Shown here piece after piece: positions 1 through 10,981 of a DNA stretch of 64,000 bases. The notes beneath the pieces were generated by a model, which ran no database searches, was not told where the DNA came from, and was given only the letters and a program-made list of their open reading frames with translations. The first letter of the stretch is position 1. Each line of letters begins with the position of its first letter. The stretch is from Coriaria nepalensis. Lineage: Eukaryota; Streptophyta; Magnoliopsida; Cucurbitales; Coriariaceae. The position numbers and the translations under genes are program-made. The stretch is taken from positions 9,901,501 to 9,965,500 of the forward strand of contig CP114488.1 of the NCBI GenBank assembly GCA_027186245.1, in the 5' to 3' direction.

Positions 1-673
1 GATCAAACATTTGTGCCACAAGCTTAAACCCTACAACGGTACTTATTTCATAGAATGAAGATTAAATAATGGAGCATTATTCTCAGGGCTGCTACAAACG
101 AAAACGTGTTCTCATGCCGCGTCGTGCCCGGGTTCGAGCTGGGGCCAAAATGGGCCATGCTAGTGCCGATCTGGCCCATATTGTTAGTTCTATGTGTAAT
201 ATAATATATAAAAGTTCAAGCTGATGTCAGCTGTGTTCATTAATGGCGGTGGTGGTCAGATCACAGATGATTCTTTGACTGACTAATAAGTTGTAGGGCC
301 CTGTCGGCTAAGACCACCTACTCCCCACCACTTTCTCCAATGGCCAACGGGCGCACTGATTTTGCACTTTGATGGTGTTATTTGCCTTTTTCATGCTCCA
401 AAATGAATGGCTAATGGGCAATTGCGTTCATACTTTTAGAAGGAATAATGCCAAACTGTGTTATTTGCCTCTGAAGTTGACTTAAATTTGAGCTCACTGA
501 TCAGAATTGCACAAATATTGAAATGGGCATAGAAATTTGTTCTCATTCTTTAAAATATTAGGTACCACCTGCAGCAATGTTAGTCAATCTGATGCCTAAC
601 CTTCCATTAATCATGGTGTGGACAATCATGTTTAAGGAGAAAGCTCAAAACCCATTAGCCAATAGAGAACTTC
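1..673. other. Intergenic / distal upstream region
   Basis: No credible coding region, RNA gene or repeat array is visible on either strand. The right part is the upstream region of the LRR gene that begins at 754. Confidence 0.5.
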
Positions 674-680
674 TATAAAG
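674..680 (+). promoter_or_regulatory. Putative TATA box of the LRR gene
   Basis: The sequence tataaag lies 74 bp before the start codon at 754. A CT-rich stretch typical of plant 5' leaders (about 700-735) lies between them. Spacing suits a short leader of roughly 40-50 nt. The transcription start is inferred, not observed. Confidence 0.5.
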
Positions 681-753
681 CATCCATGATCACTTTCTCT
701 TAATCATCATCTTCCTCTAATCCATCTCCCTCTCTGTCTATCACACATTAATC

Positions 754-2010
754 ATGTTTCAACCAATTAAGAACTTAACTCGTATTTCCATCCTCTTACT
801 CCCATTATACTTCCTCACAACACATTCCCTCATCACAGAATTATTAACCCCATTACCATCCCCATCTCTTGGGCCGGAATCCATCTTCAACTTCCTCGAC
901 ACGAGACTCGCCCTTGTCTACTCCACAATCCAAACCTTCAAGAACACGATCACATCCGACCCCCTCGGAATCACCGAAACATGGACAGGGCCCGACATAT
1001 GCAGCTACGAGGGCTTCTTTTGCGACAACCCGCCCGACAACCTCAGCGCAACTACAGTTGCCGCCATCGATTTCAATGGCTTCCATCTTGCAGCCCCCAC
1101 TCTCGACGGCTTCATCGACCAACTACCCGATCTCGCTCTCTTCCATGCAAACTCCAACAACTTTTCAGGCACTATTTCACCCAATATTTCGAAACTGCGA
1201 TATTTCTTCGAGCTCGACGTAAGCAATAACTTGTTATCTGGAACGTTCCCAACCGCAGTTATCGGCATGAACGGGTTGATATTTCTGGATATTCGTTACA
1301 ATTCTTTTACTGGGTCTGTTCCTCCTCAAATTTTCCTGCAAACTCTAGCCTTACTATTCATTAACAACAACAATTTCATCCTGAAACTCCCTGACAACCT
1401 CGGTTCCACGACAGCTTCTTATCTCACGTTGGCCAATAACAAATTCACAGGTCCAATCCCGAAAAGCATTGGAGATGCATCTTCGACTCTGATTGAGGTC
1501 TTGTTCTTAAACAATTTGCTGACTGGTTGTTTACCTTACGAGATAGGGTTTCTAAGAAACGCCACCGTCTTTGATGCGGGAGACAACTTGTTGACTGGTC
1601 CGTTACCGTGTTCGTTAGGGTGTCTAGAGAAAATCGAGCAGTTGAATTTCGCGGGAAATTTCCTGTACGGTCAGGTTCCAGAAGAGATATGTGCGCTTGG
1701 GAACTTGGCTAATCTTTCGCTGTCTGATAATTATTTTACGAAGGTGGGGCCGATTTGTAGGAAGATGATTAGAGACGGAGTGCTTGATGTGAGGAAGAAT
1801 TGCATTCATCATCTTTCTCTGGCTGATCAGAGATCAGTACATGAGTGTTTCTTGTTCTTCCTACATCCTATTCATATCTGTCCACACCCGGAATTATTTG
1901 GTGTCGTTCCGTGCAAGGCTCACGATCCGATGCATCATTGGATGAATAGAACGGCCGGTAGTAGTAGTTCCGTTACTTATACTGCTACGCATTCAAGACA
2001 TAGATTGTGA
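754..2010 (+). CDS. Secreted leucine-rich-repeat protein, LRX-like without extensin tail
   Basis: Intronless, 418 residues. An N-terminal hydrophobic segment (residues about 10-28) looks like a signal peptide, so the product should enter the secretory pathway and cell wall. A capping region with paired cysteines (CSYEGFFC, about residues 88-95) precedes some nine to ten plant-type repeats with the LxxNxFxGxxP pattern (for example NNFSG, NNLLSG, NSFTG, NKFTG, DNLLTG). A second cysteine cluster closes the domain near the C-terminus. This order matches the LRR half of leucine-rich-repeat extensins and the At4g06744-like proteins. No Ser-Pro(3-5) extensin repeats follow; the tail is only a short Ser/Thr/His-rich stretch. 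In that family the LRR domain binds RALF peptides. Whether this short protein does so is inference. Confidence 0.85.
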   Translation: MFQPIKNLTRISILLLPLYFLTTHSLITELLTPLPSPSLGPESIFNFLDTRLALVYSTIQTFKNTITSDPLGITETWTGPDICSYEGFFCDNPPDNLSATTVAAIDFNGFHLAAPTLDGFIDQLPDLALFHANSNNFSGTISPNISKLRYFFELDVSNNLLSGTFPTAVIGMNGLIFLDIRYNSFTGSVPPQIFLQTLALLFINNNNFILKLPDNLGSTTASYLTLANNKFTGPIPKSIGDASSTLIEVLFLNNLLTGCLPYEIGFLRNATVFDAGDNLLTGPLPCSLGCLEKIEQLNFAGNFLYGQVPEEICALGNLANLSLSDNYFTKVGPICRKMIRDGVLDVRKNCIHHLSLADQRSVHECFLFFLHPIHICPHPELFGVVPCKAHDPMHHWMNRTAGSSSSVTYTATHSRHRL

Positions 2011-2654
2011 GGGGCGGTTTGTATAAGAGCCAGGTAGAAAATGTGAAGGACACAAGGCTAAGCCACACAGTATGTTTTATATACTAATTTCTGATACAAC
2101 CCAGCAATGGCATGAATGAATGAATGAATGAAGTAATAAACTAATAACGTAATAATTGTTTAAAGTGAAGTTTTATGCTGATTATAATTTTGGCATAGAG
2201 TTAACTTTTTGAATTGATGCATTTTTAGCATTGATTCCTTAAAAAAAAAGTTGGTCCTCAATATTTGAAAACTGAAATCAGATCAATCGGACAAATATTA
2301 ATCAAGTTATACATAATTTTAGTTGCTGCTATGTTTTTTCCATGAAAGTAGAAGTGTTTTGCGGTTGTTGATATTTTGGAGATAATTTCAAGTTACAAAC
2401 TAGTTTACTATGTCTATATAAATTTGTTGAAGTTGCTCGTGGCGAAGAAGAAAGAACACGATAAATTATGGTAATTTTTTGGTTCAAAACAAGCACAAGT
2501 ATTATACTAGTTTAATTATTATTTATAATATTTAAGCAAATATTCTTACCAATCAATACATGTTCCGAAATTTTCAAAAAACAGAACACCTGCTTTCTAT
2601 TTTTTCCTTGAGTTTGAACGTCGTTATTCATCGCACATGACTAGCAAAGCTCTG
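2011..2654. other. Intergenic, AT-rich
   Basis: Contains the 3' flank of the LRR gene, including a short atga microsatellite near 2112-2135, and the 3' flank of the minus-strand glycosyltransferase. No gene is seen. Confidence 0.5.
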
Positions 2655-4073
2655 TTACAATAATCTCAACTCTTCAATGAAAGAAGTCAAATCAGCATAA
2701 GAAGAACCGCCTTCTCCGACAGCCTTTCTTGCCATTTGACTAAGCTCCCTTGCCTTATGTCTCATTTCTTCTCCTTCTCTACTTCCCAGAATCATTCTAA
2801 CTGTCTTCTCTATAACTTCTCTACTCTTAATGTCCTCACTTTCTTCTTCTACTCCTCCAACTCCAACCCCGATTTTCAAAGCATCCGTAACGAGCTTGTC
2901 GTTGCAGAATTGATCGGCCGCAAGTGGCCAAGTGAGCATGGGCACCCCACAAGTCACTGCCTCCAGTACTGAATTCCAACCACAATGAGTTAAAAACCCA
3001 CCGACACTTTGATGTGGAAGTATCAAAAGCTGGGGTGCCCAGTCTTTTATTATTGATCCTCTGCCTTCAATTCTCTCCTCAAATCCTGGAGGAAGACTAG
3101 TGCTATCTTCTTTCTTCACTACCCATATGAAATTCTGCATGGAAGCTTCTAGACCCATTGCAATCTCCACTATTTGAGTGTCTTTAAGAAAGCCCAGAGT
3201 TCCAAAACTCACATAAATAACAGAGTTATGCTCTTTGGAATCAAGCCACTTCAACAAGTTTTCTTGCCCACCACCTATACAATTTTCCACAGAGACCCCT
3301 CTCTCTGCTTTGTCTTTGTCAGTATTATTACATAATGAAACAGGACCAATATGCCAAGCTTTCCTTCCCATGGCCTTCCTGCAATAGTCGACATAGTCCG
3401 GTTCAAGCTCGCGGAAACTGTTCACAACAATCCCATAACTCTTCTCTTCAGCTTTTTCACAGTCTTTGAACAAATTGGCGAAGTCTTGTCCGAAACTCTC
3501 CGCAAAGAAACGTGGTAGATTCTTTCTTTTCATTCTGATCTCATCCGGAAGATTAGGGACGGTAATGATTTCCGAACCGGACAAATTATCAATATTTGTC
3601 ATGTCAAGCATACTAGAGCTATATGAAACACAAGACGAGAAAAAAGAGCCTCCACTAAAAACAATCCTTGGGATTCCATATCTTGCAGCAAGATCAGTAG
3701 CCCATGGAAAGAAGAAATCAGCTACAAGGCAATCGGGTCGATGCTGTTGTAGAAGACGCTCCAACTCCGCTTCCAGCATGGTCAAGGCCTTTTGGAACTT
3801 TTGATACATTTCATAAGAGTCTATCACACTCCCTAAACTTTCACATCCTTGAGGTAATCCAACTTCCAAGTAGGGGAACTTGATAGTGAAAATCTCGATA
3901 TTAAATCGGATTAACTGATTGCAGAAGAGGGATGAGTTCGACGGGGTAGTGACGATTGCTACTCTTAAACCTCGTGAAGCAAAGAGCTTAGCCATGTCTA
4001 TGATGGGTATAATATGGCCTTGAGCTAAGAAAGGGAAGATGAAAATATGGAGCTGTTGATTTTTGGTATTCAT
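2655..4073 (-). CDS. UDP-glycosyltransferase, UGT73-like (UGT cluster gene 1)
   Basis: Intronless family-1 glycosyltransferase, 472 residues from the chosen start. An upstream in-frame ATG (4127) would add 18 residues, but the product then would not begin with the short hydrophilic lead that precedes the conserved FPFLAQGH motif, so the ATG at 4073 is preferred. The catalytic His is at about residue 20 in AQGH; its usual Asp partner lies in the DCLVADFFF region. The C-terminal PSPG box runs from WAPQ through HCGWNS to ADQ. The closing Gln is the residue that usually goes with UDP-glucose as donor. Family members glucosylate phenolics, terpenoids or hormones in the cytosol; the acceptor cannot be read from sequence. 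It is the most divergent of the four intact genes here. Confidence 0.9.
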   Translation of the reverse strand: MNTKNQQLHIFIFPFLAQGHIIPIIDMAKLFASRGLRVAIVTTPSNSSLFCNQLIRFNIEIFTIKFPYLEVGLPQGCESLGSVIDSYEMYQKFQKALTMLEAELERLLQQHRPDCLVADFFFPWATDLAARYGIPRIVFSGGSFFSSCVSYSSSMLDMTNIDNLSGSEIITVPNLPDEIRMKRKNLPRFFAESFGQDFANLFKDCEKAEEKSYGIVVNSFRELEPDYVDYCRKAMGRKAWHIGPVSLCNNTDKDKAERGVSVENCIGGGQENLLKWLDSKEHNSVIYVSFGTLGFLKDTQIVEIAMGLEASMQNFIWVVKKEDSTSLPPGFEERIEGRGSIIKDWAPQLLILPHQSVGGFLTHCGWNSVLEAVTCGVPMLTWPLAADQFCNDKLVTDALKIGVGVGGVEEESEDIKSREVIEKTVRMILGSREGEEMRHKARELSQMARKAVGEGGSSYADLTSFIEELRLL

Positions 4074-4486
4074 TATGATCATTAAGCTGCTCAAGGCGTC
4101 AAGCAGAACATGGAAAAATATAGGCACGATTGGTGTAAATGTTACCCAATCTCGTGACTATTTAAATTCGAGTAGTTTAAACTAATGTCTCCAAGTTTTA
4201 TACTTAGATCCAAATCTTTTATATTTAAAAAATTAGTCATAACTCATATTTCTCTAAACTTAAAATAAAAAATTATATATCATATCCAATCAACATGCCA
4301 TATCAGCACAATAAAGTTTTAAATTTTTAATCTTTTACTTTTACCCCCCCATCTTTGAAAATTTTCTAATATGTCACCCTATAATATATTTGTATTTTCC
4401 CCTTGAACGAAGGTTGTGGGAGGTAGATGAAGTTGGGTCAATGTAATAAAATAAATTTAAGGGGTTAAAATAAAAATATAATAATT

Positions 4487-4487
4487 T

Positions 4488-4518
<31 letters not shown>

Positions 4519-4522
4519 TTTT
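4487..4522. repeat. (TTTA)n microsatellite
   Basis: About nine uninterrupted copies of a four-base unit. Confidence 0.9.
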
Positions 4523-5217
4523 GGCTGATATGTCACGCTATTAGGCATGCCATTTCAACATAAATAAATAAATTAATTAATATTCGACAACTCAACTGCT
4601 GTGGCAGGGGATTTGATTAATAAAATACTTCAATCGACGGTGCAGATTACAGAAACATGCCAACAAGTCTTTTATTTTATTTTATTATTTTATTATTTCT
4701 GATTTTAAATTTGCAAGCTAATTTTTGTTTGCTTCCTTATCTTGTTTGTATGCTAGCAAGATATTTGGTGATAAATTGGCTTTTATGTAGGTTTAGGGCG
4801 GTGATTAATTAATTAATACAAGTCGCATGACCTTTTTGTGATGGGCCTGTATTATGTCGGCCAGATCCACAACATTCTTCGTATTGGGCCAGGGCCCCTT
4901 TAACACATGGAAGGCCCAAAGTAAACCACAGTTCGAAACAAAGGAAGTCGACATAAGAGTGTGATAGAGAGGAGACGAGTTGACATAACGTGAACATTAT
5001 TAAAAGGGGGGATAAACAAAGCTAAATAGTACGAGTTGACATTAATCTGCAAGTCTTAAGGTTTACATTCCCAGATCATGAAGAGAAGATGGTACACTCG
5101 ACGATTGTTGACCATGTTTACTGACTGGTTTGAAATATTTGTCGTATGAGTGAAGATCATGTCGTATTTACTATCGATACCGTTTGAGAAAATAAAACAG
5201 TAAGTTAATAATACAAG

Positions 5218-5280
5218 TTTACCATTTTAAGGATAAGATATTTACCATTTTAAGGATAAGATATTTACCATTTTAAAGAT
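5218..5280. repeat. 23-bp tandem repeat, about 2.7 copies
   Basis: Two identical 23-bp units (5218-5240 and 5241-5263, beginning tttaccattttaagg) are followed by a partial third copy with one change. Confidence 0.9.
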
Positions 5281-6029
5281 TATAACTCAAATTAAGTTCA
5301 TCATTCAAAAGGCTTATGTTTTTGTTTTTGTTTTTTAATTAAATATCTGTCTGTAAACTATGTACCCTCCGAGTATTAAGATTATGTCGCATCTAGTATT
5401 CTGTCTTGGAACAAACCCTCCAGCAACCTTCCAACACGTTAATGACCTTTCAACTTCCAAAACACATTAATGACAAAGTCAACCAGATTCAAGGTGTCTA
5501 AATAACTAAACGGTGGGGTTGGTCAAATGCAAGTGCATGTGCTTTAATTATCTATTGGACGATAAAATCGAATGTCGTATCATTCTCAAGGCTCGTCCTC
5601 AGGTCCAGTGGCTCAACATCATGAAACGGAGATAGATTCGAGACATTGAAAGTCGTTAAATGGATCGTTCGTTCTAAGTTGAAGTTTAGGGTACTTTCTG
5701 TTAGGAAATCTTCAATTTGTTTACATGAATCCATACCAAATCATCTTCTTTAGAGACAACGATAGCCCAATTCTTCTTATTCTTCTCAGTTTGCCTTTGT
5801 TAGAATTTGCAAAAGAGTTGATAGGGAATTGAGAGCAAGTAAGAAATATAAGAGTCTTTAAGTTTTGCTTGAAAAATGCTTGTATATAAATCTTTGAGGT
5901 TCATGATTACATGTACAAAGATAGCCCATTCTAAGATACTGACTAAAATAAATAAAATTGATAAATTAAACCGTAAGCCCTAAATAAAAAGTACTAGCAA
6001 GCCATCAAGTTTTGCTTTGTCGTAACAAA

Positions 6030-6540
6030 CAATGAAACAGCATATGAAGCGTTGCGTGAGGCTAAGGATGCAAGGCTTTTGAAAATGCATAAAATATAAG
6101 TAACGAGTAATTCACATATCATAATTTTCCAAATCTAAGGCGAATACTAATGAAATTGGAGTCGATATCGCCTACCTCAAAAGAGTGACAACGATCTCGG
6201 GAAAATTTGACGAAACTAAGATCGGGCATATCCTAAGGTAGATGAATGCAGAGGCTAAGGCTATACAATGACTTGCTTTAAGTGTGGGCACCCGATGCCA
6301 GTCCTAGCAAGTTTCTTGGACGAACTGAGAACCAGGGGCCCTGGAATAACGAAGGTTGAAGAGGCTTATCCGAGTTGGATGACTCTAATCCATGAATACC
6401 TAGAAAATAGAAGACTACCAAAAGAAAGAGACGAAGCCAGGAAAGTAATTGCCCAAGTAGCAAGATGTGTTATGGTTGGATCCGTGATGTATGGGCGAAT
6501 ATTGGATGTGGGGTCGGACCAACATGGTCAAGAACCTTAG
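6030..6540 (+). mobile_element. Degenerate Ty3/gypsy pol fragment (RNase H to integrase junction)
   Basis: Reading across several stops and frame changes gives a decayed RNase H end (NNEAYEAL, then KFDETKIGHIL). This is followed by the linker typical of Ty3/gypsy polyproteins: a Trp, then IHEYLENRRLP and DEARKV, then MYGR (residues near 6380-6510). The order RNase H, linker, zinc-finger side of integrase is characteristic. An intact 90-residue frame (6268-6540) is only a piece of this relic and not a gene. No complete element is present. Confidence 0.7.
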
Positions 6541-6589
6541 TCTTGAATGTGATATACAGTATTCGAGGTATGAAGTTAGATCCTGACAG

Positions 6590-7010
6590 AGCATGCCGAC
6601 TCTATAAAGTCCGATGTTGAGACGCCTTAAAGATCGGACAAGTAAGTAGCCATTTAAACAGTACAATGACTAATTATCAGAATAAATGACATTGATCACT
6701 AAGTAATAGAAGATCGACGATGATTAAAAAACATAAATAGTCATTAATGGCCTTAATTGATTCAATCAATGTGAATAGTATAAATAAGGTATTATGGGGT
6801 CGGGAAAAGGTACATTATGACATTCTATCTAAAATTTTCTAAAAATTTTACTCTCTTTCGTTCTAACTTGATCGTCGGAGTGGTATAGTCGTAAATAACT
6901 CCAATGGCATTCTTTTTGTTTTGCTGGTGTTGGCTGGATCGGTAAATTATTGAGGCTCAAACTTAGATTTTCGGCATCGACACTTACGATGCTTTGTTTA
7001 TCCCGCTGAC
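6590..7010 (+). mobile_element. Possible LTR remnant of the gypsy element
   Basis: Downstream of the pol relic there is a TATA-like tataaataagg (about 6779) and a segment with cttgatcgtcggagtgg (about 6868). That wording is common at the 3' side of plant gypsy LTRs. No second LTR was found to compare, so borders are approximate. Confidence 0.35.
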
Positions 7011-7389
7011 AATTGCATCATCGTCATCTTGATCTCACCAGGAAGATAGAGAATCACAAGCTATACAAAATCAGAAGAGACAATGAGAAAAGTAAGAGAA
7101 AATGTTGTGACTGTTGAAAACAAGCAGAGGGATCCTAAATTTTTTGGTTGATTCATTTACCTAAGGAAAAAACATATCGGTGATGAGACAATTTGGGCAG
7201 TGTTAAAGCAACAGTTGCTCGAGTGGGTCCTGTAGCATGGTTGCAGCTTTTAAGAAATTGGGCCGTAGATTCAAAGAAGGGAGAGCGTCTACGTTTTCAC
7301 AACCTTCAGAGAGCCCTGCTTTGGGATGGGAATTTGATGATCTTGATATCGATTTGAAGGCAAAGTGTTTTAGTACATTAAATCATTTT

Positions 7390-7544
7390 TTAGATGACAA
7401 TGGCGTTTAATGGTTTGGTTACAAAGCTTACTTTCACGCCATGAAGTGAGAAGAGCTTGACCATGTCTATTGTTGGGATCATATGGCCATGAGCTAAGAA
7501 GGGGATATGAAGATTTGGAGTTGGCGATGATCCTTGCTATCCAT
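7390..7544 (-). pseudogene. UGT N-terminal relic 1
   Basis: Reverse-strand translation from an ATG at 7544 gives a UGT start (MDSKDHRQLQIFI). After an indel frameshift it continues LAHGHMIPTIDMVKLFSLHG and then FVTKPLNAI. Only about the first 50 residues of a glycosyltransferase remain; nothing of the PSPG box follows. Its closest look-alike in the window is relic 2 at 8640. Confidence 0.8.
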
Positions 7545-8129
7545 AGCTTCTAGTAGGTATATGTAAAGAAACCGCCTTGACCGACACTCGACGGAGACCG
7601 TTTATGTCGATCGGGGTTAAGATGAGGCTTTTTTATAAATTCAAATTTCGGTCGGTTAGGATCCGGTCAGGGGAAAAACCGGTTGGGATTTTATACTCTG
7701 AAATATTTATCAAAGTGTAAACTTCTAACTGATACCAACCATCCCAACCATTTACACATACCTAATTTCTAATTTTTACATTTGAGATCTGAAGTCGTCT
7801 ATTTATATATTTTTACCACACGTATCTTATCCATAATTTTTGGTCCATGAACTAAAAAATCCGTGAGATTAATACAAATTTTTTAATATTTTTGAATCCG
7901 AACTCCTTAATCTTAGTCTAGGGTCTCTAGGAACAATAAAAATACTAATTCTTTTAATGTCTCTTTTTTTTTTTGTCTTATTCACAATTTGATGCTTTGG
8001 ATTGCGATTCTTTGACGTAATGGCTTACGTTCACCTGACCAGTTATTTAAATCCGTTTCCAATGCATTCTTATCACATGTTTCAACTTTAAAGAAATTGC
8101 GGGTTAGTCGATCAATGTGGATGGTGTCG

Positions 8130-8430
8130 GCAACCTGGCAATTCAGGTGTCATATGGATTCGTTCATCAAAGCAACGGCTATTTTTGAGGGGTCACCTCT
8201 CAAATATTCATGTTGAAATCAAAACGCTGTGTTACAGTACCGATCCCTGTGTTTGGTTCAAATGATCTTCAAAGCTCATCCTAAATTTACTCACACGATC
8301 AGTGCTATCAAATAGTTGATTTCCTCTTACTCTCATATAATTACTCATTGTTATAGAAAAAATAACAGAGTTGCCGATATTCTTACTAATTTTGTTTGTA
8401 ACTTAAACTCAAATACTGTCTTTTATGTAT
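8130..8430 (+). mobile_element. LINE RNase H fragment (relic)
   Basis: Near 8340-8400 the frame reads HCYRKNNRVADILTNFV, which matches the H..R..N..AD.LA signature at the end of the plant non-LTR retrotransposon RNase H domain. The upstream part is out of frame. A short piece lying between two UGT relics. Confidence 0.6.
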
Positions 8431-8639
8431 CACAATGATCTTCCTAGAATAGAAACATAAGAATGTTAATTTTTTTATAATAAAATATGTTTTGGTCATT
8501 TCAATGTCTATATCTATTAGGTTTTGTTTCCTTCCGTTTCCTCTTCATTGATAAATTTTGTTTTGTTTTGATTTAAAAAGAAGAAAAAAAAAACATCCAA
8601 TATGACATCTATGTATATAAGAAACGTATGGAATGGATT

Positions 8640-8766
8640 ATTAGCATCAAAGCTTTCGTGATGAGAATGGCGTTTACAGGTGTTGTTATGAAGCTTGCTT
8701 TTTACGCCTTGAAGTGAGAAGAGCTTGGCCATGTCTATTGTTGGGATCATGTTGGCCATGTCAATT
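8640..8766 (-). pseudogene. UGT N-terminal relic 2
   Basis: Reverse-strand reading gives GHMANMIPTIDMAKLFSLQG, then after a one-base shift FITTPVNAILITKA. This is the same N-terminal UGT segment as relic 1, again cut off after about 45 residues. An open 80-residue frame over it (8517-8759) is fortuitous beyond the UGT part. Confidence 0.75.
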
Positions 8767-9029
8767 CTTTTTCTACGAGACGAAGGAGAAGAATTTTTGT
8801 TTGTGTATGTATGAGGCTTTATTCAGTTCTCAAGGATTGACTCGATGGGAACAGAGTCAAAGAGAGGAGTAGAAGAAAGAGGACAAGAAGACGAGACATA
8901 TTTGGATGACATAATCACTTGCGTCATGACAATTTAACCAACCTTTTACAAGCTTTTAGGTATCCTAGAAAGCCACGAAGACTCAATCTCAAGCTTAAAC
9001 TTTAGTTACTGATATAATAGATTGATTGA

Positions 9030-10451
9030 TTAGTTTTTGCGTAGTGACTTCAGCTCTGAAATTAACCCATCAGCATCTCTATACGACGACCCACCTTCTT
9101 CAACCGCTCTCTTGGCCTTTTCACCAAGCTCCCGCGCTTTCCTTCTCATCTTCGCCGCCTCATCGCCCCCGTCCATCAACCTCTTCACAGTCGCCTCCAC
9201 ATTCTCTCTCCCTATCACCGGCCTATGGTCATTCCACGACCCCCATTCCTTACTCCCAATTTGAACCCCAATTCCCAACACATCCGTCACCAGCTTCTCG
9301 TTGAAGAACTGCTCCGCCGACACCGGCCACGTCAGCATCGGAACTCCGGCCGTCACGCCTTCCAGGGTAGAGTTCCATCCACAGTGAGTCAAAAACCCTC
9401 CGACGGCAGAGTGCTCTAATATCAGTATCTGTGGGGCCCATCCCTTAATTATCAACCCCTTCTTCGACTCTTCCATTTTCTTTACGAATCCAGAAGGAAA
9501 CAGCTCTGCTTCCTCATCCACGGCGGATTCTAGGATTTTACCGATTACCCAGATGAACTGACAGTTGGAAGCTTCTAGACCGTACGCGATTTCTCGAACC
9601 TGTTGAGGAGGCAAGCGAGCTAAGCTTCCGAAACTGATGTAAAGCACGGAATTGGGTTCTTTAGAGTTTAACCAGGTCAAACAGCTGTGCTCATCAATGG
9701 CGGCTTGTTGACCTCTCTCTGCTTTATCTTCTGCATTTCTATTACACAACGACACAGGCCCCACTAGCCACACTCTCTTTCCCATCTCTCTCTTACGGAA
9801 CTCGACATAATCCGGTTCAAGCTCGTAGAAACTGTTGACTAAACTTCCAAATTCCTTCCCCTCTGTTTTTCCAGATCCAAACCTCATCTCCCGTGTTTTT
9901 CGTCTAACAAAAACAGGAAGCTGAGACCTGGTCAGAACGATCCGATCCGGAAGATCCGGAACCACAAACGGTTCAAGATCCGATCCGACTTTGTCGTGCG
10001 TCTCGTGCTTATTAAGGCAGTGGCCGACGCAGCCGGAGAAGCAGCAGTTTCCGTTGAAGACGAGCATGGGAATCTTGAGTTGGTCTATGACGTCAGATGC
10101 CCAGCGATTAAACGTATCGAGGACGACACAATCGGGTCGGGTTTTGGAGAGGTAAAGAATAAGTGGGTCTTTGAGAATAGAAGTGTCAGTGAAGGGAGCA
10201 GCCGACATGTCGGCGTCTGGTATCTCTGCGTTTTCTGGTAATTCAAGGACGTGAATGGAGATCGATTGGCCAGAGATTTGATCCCGGCGAATGGTGTTTT
10301 GAAACTGAACGGCGGAGCGTGGAGTTGCTATGATTACGGATTTGGCTTTGTGGGAAGCGAGGACTCTGGCCATGTCAATCATGGGGATTTGGTGGCCCCC
10401 ACCTACGAACGGTAAGAACACCATTTCTACTGGACGGTCTGGATCCGCCAT
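9030..10451 (-). CDS. UDP-glycosyltransferase, UGT73-like (UGT cluster gene 2)
   Basis: Intronless, 473 residues. The probable catalytic His20 sits in VGGGH and the expected Asp near residue 112 in DCVVLDTF. The PSPG box near residues 340-385 starts with WAPQ, contains HCGWNS and ends in SAEQ, consistent with UDP-glucose use. Next to the PSPG a SKEPNSVLYISFGS segment is typical of the clade. The gene is visibly more GC-rich than its flanks. It shares LEPDY and the IGP/VGPVSLCN hallmarks with genes 1, 3 and 4 of the cluster, which points to one ancestral UGT73-like gene amplified in place. The acceptor is unknown. Confidence 0.92.
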   Translation of the reverse strand: MADPDRPVEMVFLPFVGGGHQIPMIDMARVLASHKAKSVIIATPRSAVQFQNTIRRDQISGQSISIHVLELPENAEIPDADMSAAPFTDTSILKDPLILYLSKTRPDCVVLDTFNRWASDVIDQLKIPMLVFNGNCCFSGCVGHCLNKHETHDKVGSDLEPFVVPDLPDRIVLTRSQLPVFVRRKTREMRFGSGKTEGKEFGSLVNSFYELEPDYVEFRKREMGKRVWLVGPVSLCNRNAEDKAERGQQAAIDEHSCLTWLNSKEPNSVLYISFGSLARLPPQQVREIAYGLEASNCQFIWVIGKILESAVDEEAELFPSGFVKKMEESKKGLIIKGWAPQILILEHSAVGGFLTHCGWNSTLEGVTAGVPMLTWPVSAEQFFNEKLVTDVLGIGVQIGSKEWGSWNDHRPVIGRENVEATVKRLMDGGDEAAKMRRKARELGEKAKRAVEEGGSSYRDADGLISELKSLRKN

Positions 10452-10798
10452 ATTAGATACAGGCAGAAAAACAGAGACAGGGAAAACAGAGGAAGCGTGT
10501 TAAAGAGTGAAGAACAGAGGTTGAGGCGAATTTATAGTATGCAGTGCATGGAGTGTGAATGTGAGGAGGGAAAGGCATATCCATATCATCTATCAACGAT
10601 TGACATGTCTTGGGAAGAGTATAAAGTCCTTAGAACAAGTATCCACATCAGTAGTGACATAATCGATGACCTACTCATGTTCCATAATAATTGTGACACG
10701 AGACATATCATAAGCTAGAATTACGAATTTATTATGAAGACTCAATAAAGATCTTAAAGCAAAACAGGACAAGGGAATAAACCATAATTCTTCCGAAA

Positions 10799-10981
10799 TC
10801 ATCCTAATTTGTTTTCTTTAAGCAACTTGATCACCGGTATGTAATCATATGAACAAAGAAGATCCAACTTGATTCCTTGAGAAGCAAAGAGTCTGGCGAC
10901 ATGTATCATGGGGACTAAGTGGCCTTGTATAAGGTAAGGGAAGAAGACAATGTGTGGTTTTCTTGAGGCTTGTGGATCCAT
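10799..10981 (-). pseudogene. UGT N-terminal relic 3
   Basis: A 60-residue open frame starts like a complete UGT (MDPQASRKPHIVFFPYLIQG, then HLVPMIHVARLFASQG) and then loses all similarity after about residue 38. A catalytic-His-type GH is kept but the rest of the enzyme is absent. It could be transcribed, but it cannot encode an active glycosyltransferase. Confidence 0.8.

Larger units (their letters stand above)
4128..6029. other. AT-rich intergenic region with simple repeats
   Basis: Holds the upstream flank of UGT gene 1, a (TTTA)n microsatellite, a 23-bp tandem repeat (listed separately) and no gene that can be supported. The small open frames near 4809-4997 and 5552-5734 have no recognisable domain. 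Confidence 0.5.

Noticed and set aside
4074..4127. Eighteen-codon N-terminal extension of UGT gene 1
   Set aside because: The family starts a few residues before the hydrophobic FPFLAQGH strand; the extension has no counterpart in the sister genes.
6268..6540. Ninety-residue intact frame with CxxC near the start, as a possible small zinc protein
   Set aside because: The body matches the gypsy RNase H-integrase linker; the frame is part of a dead retroelement.
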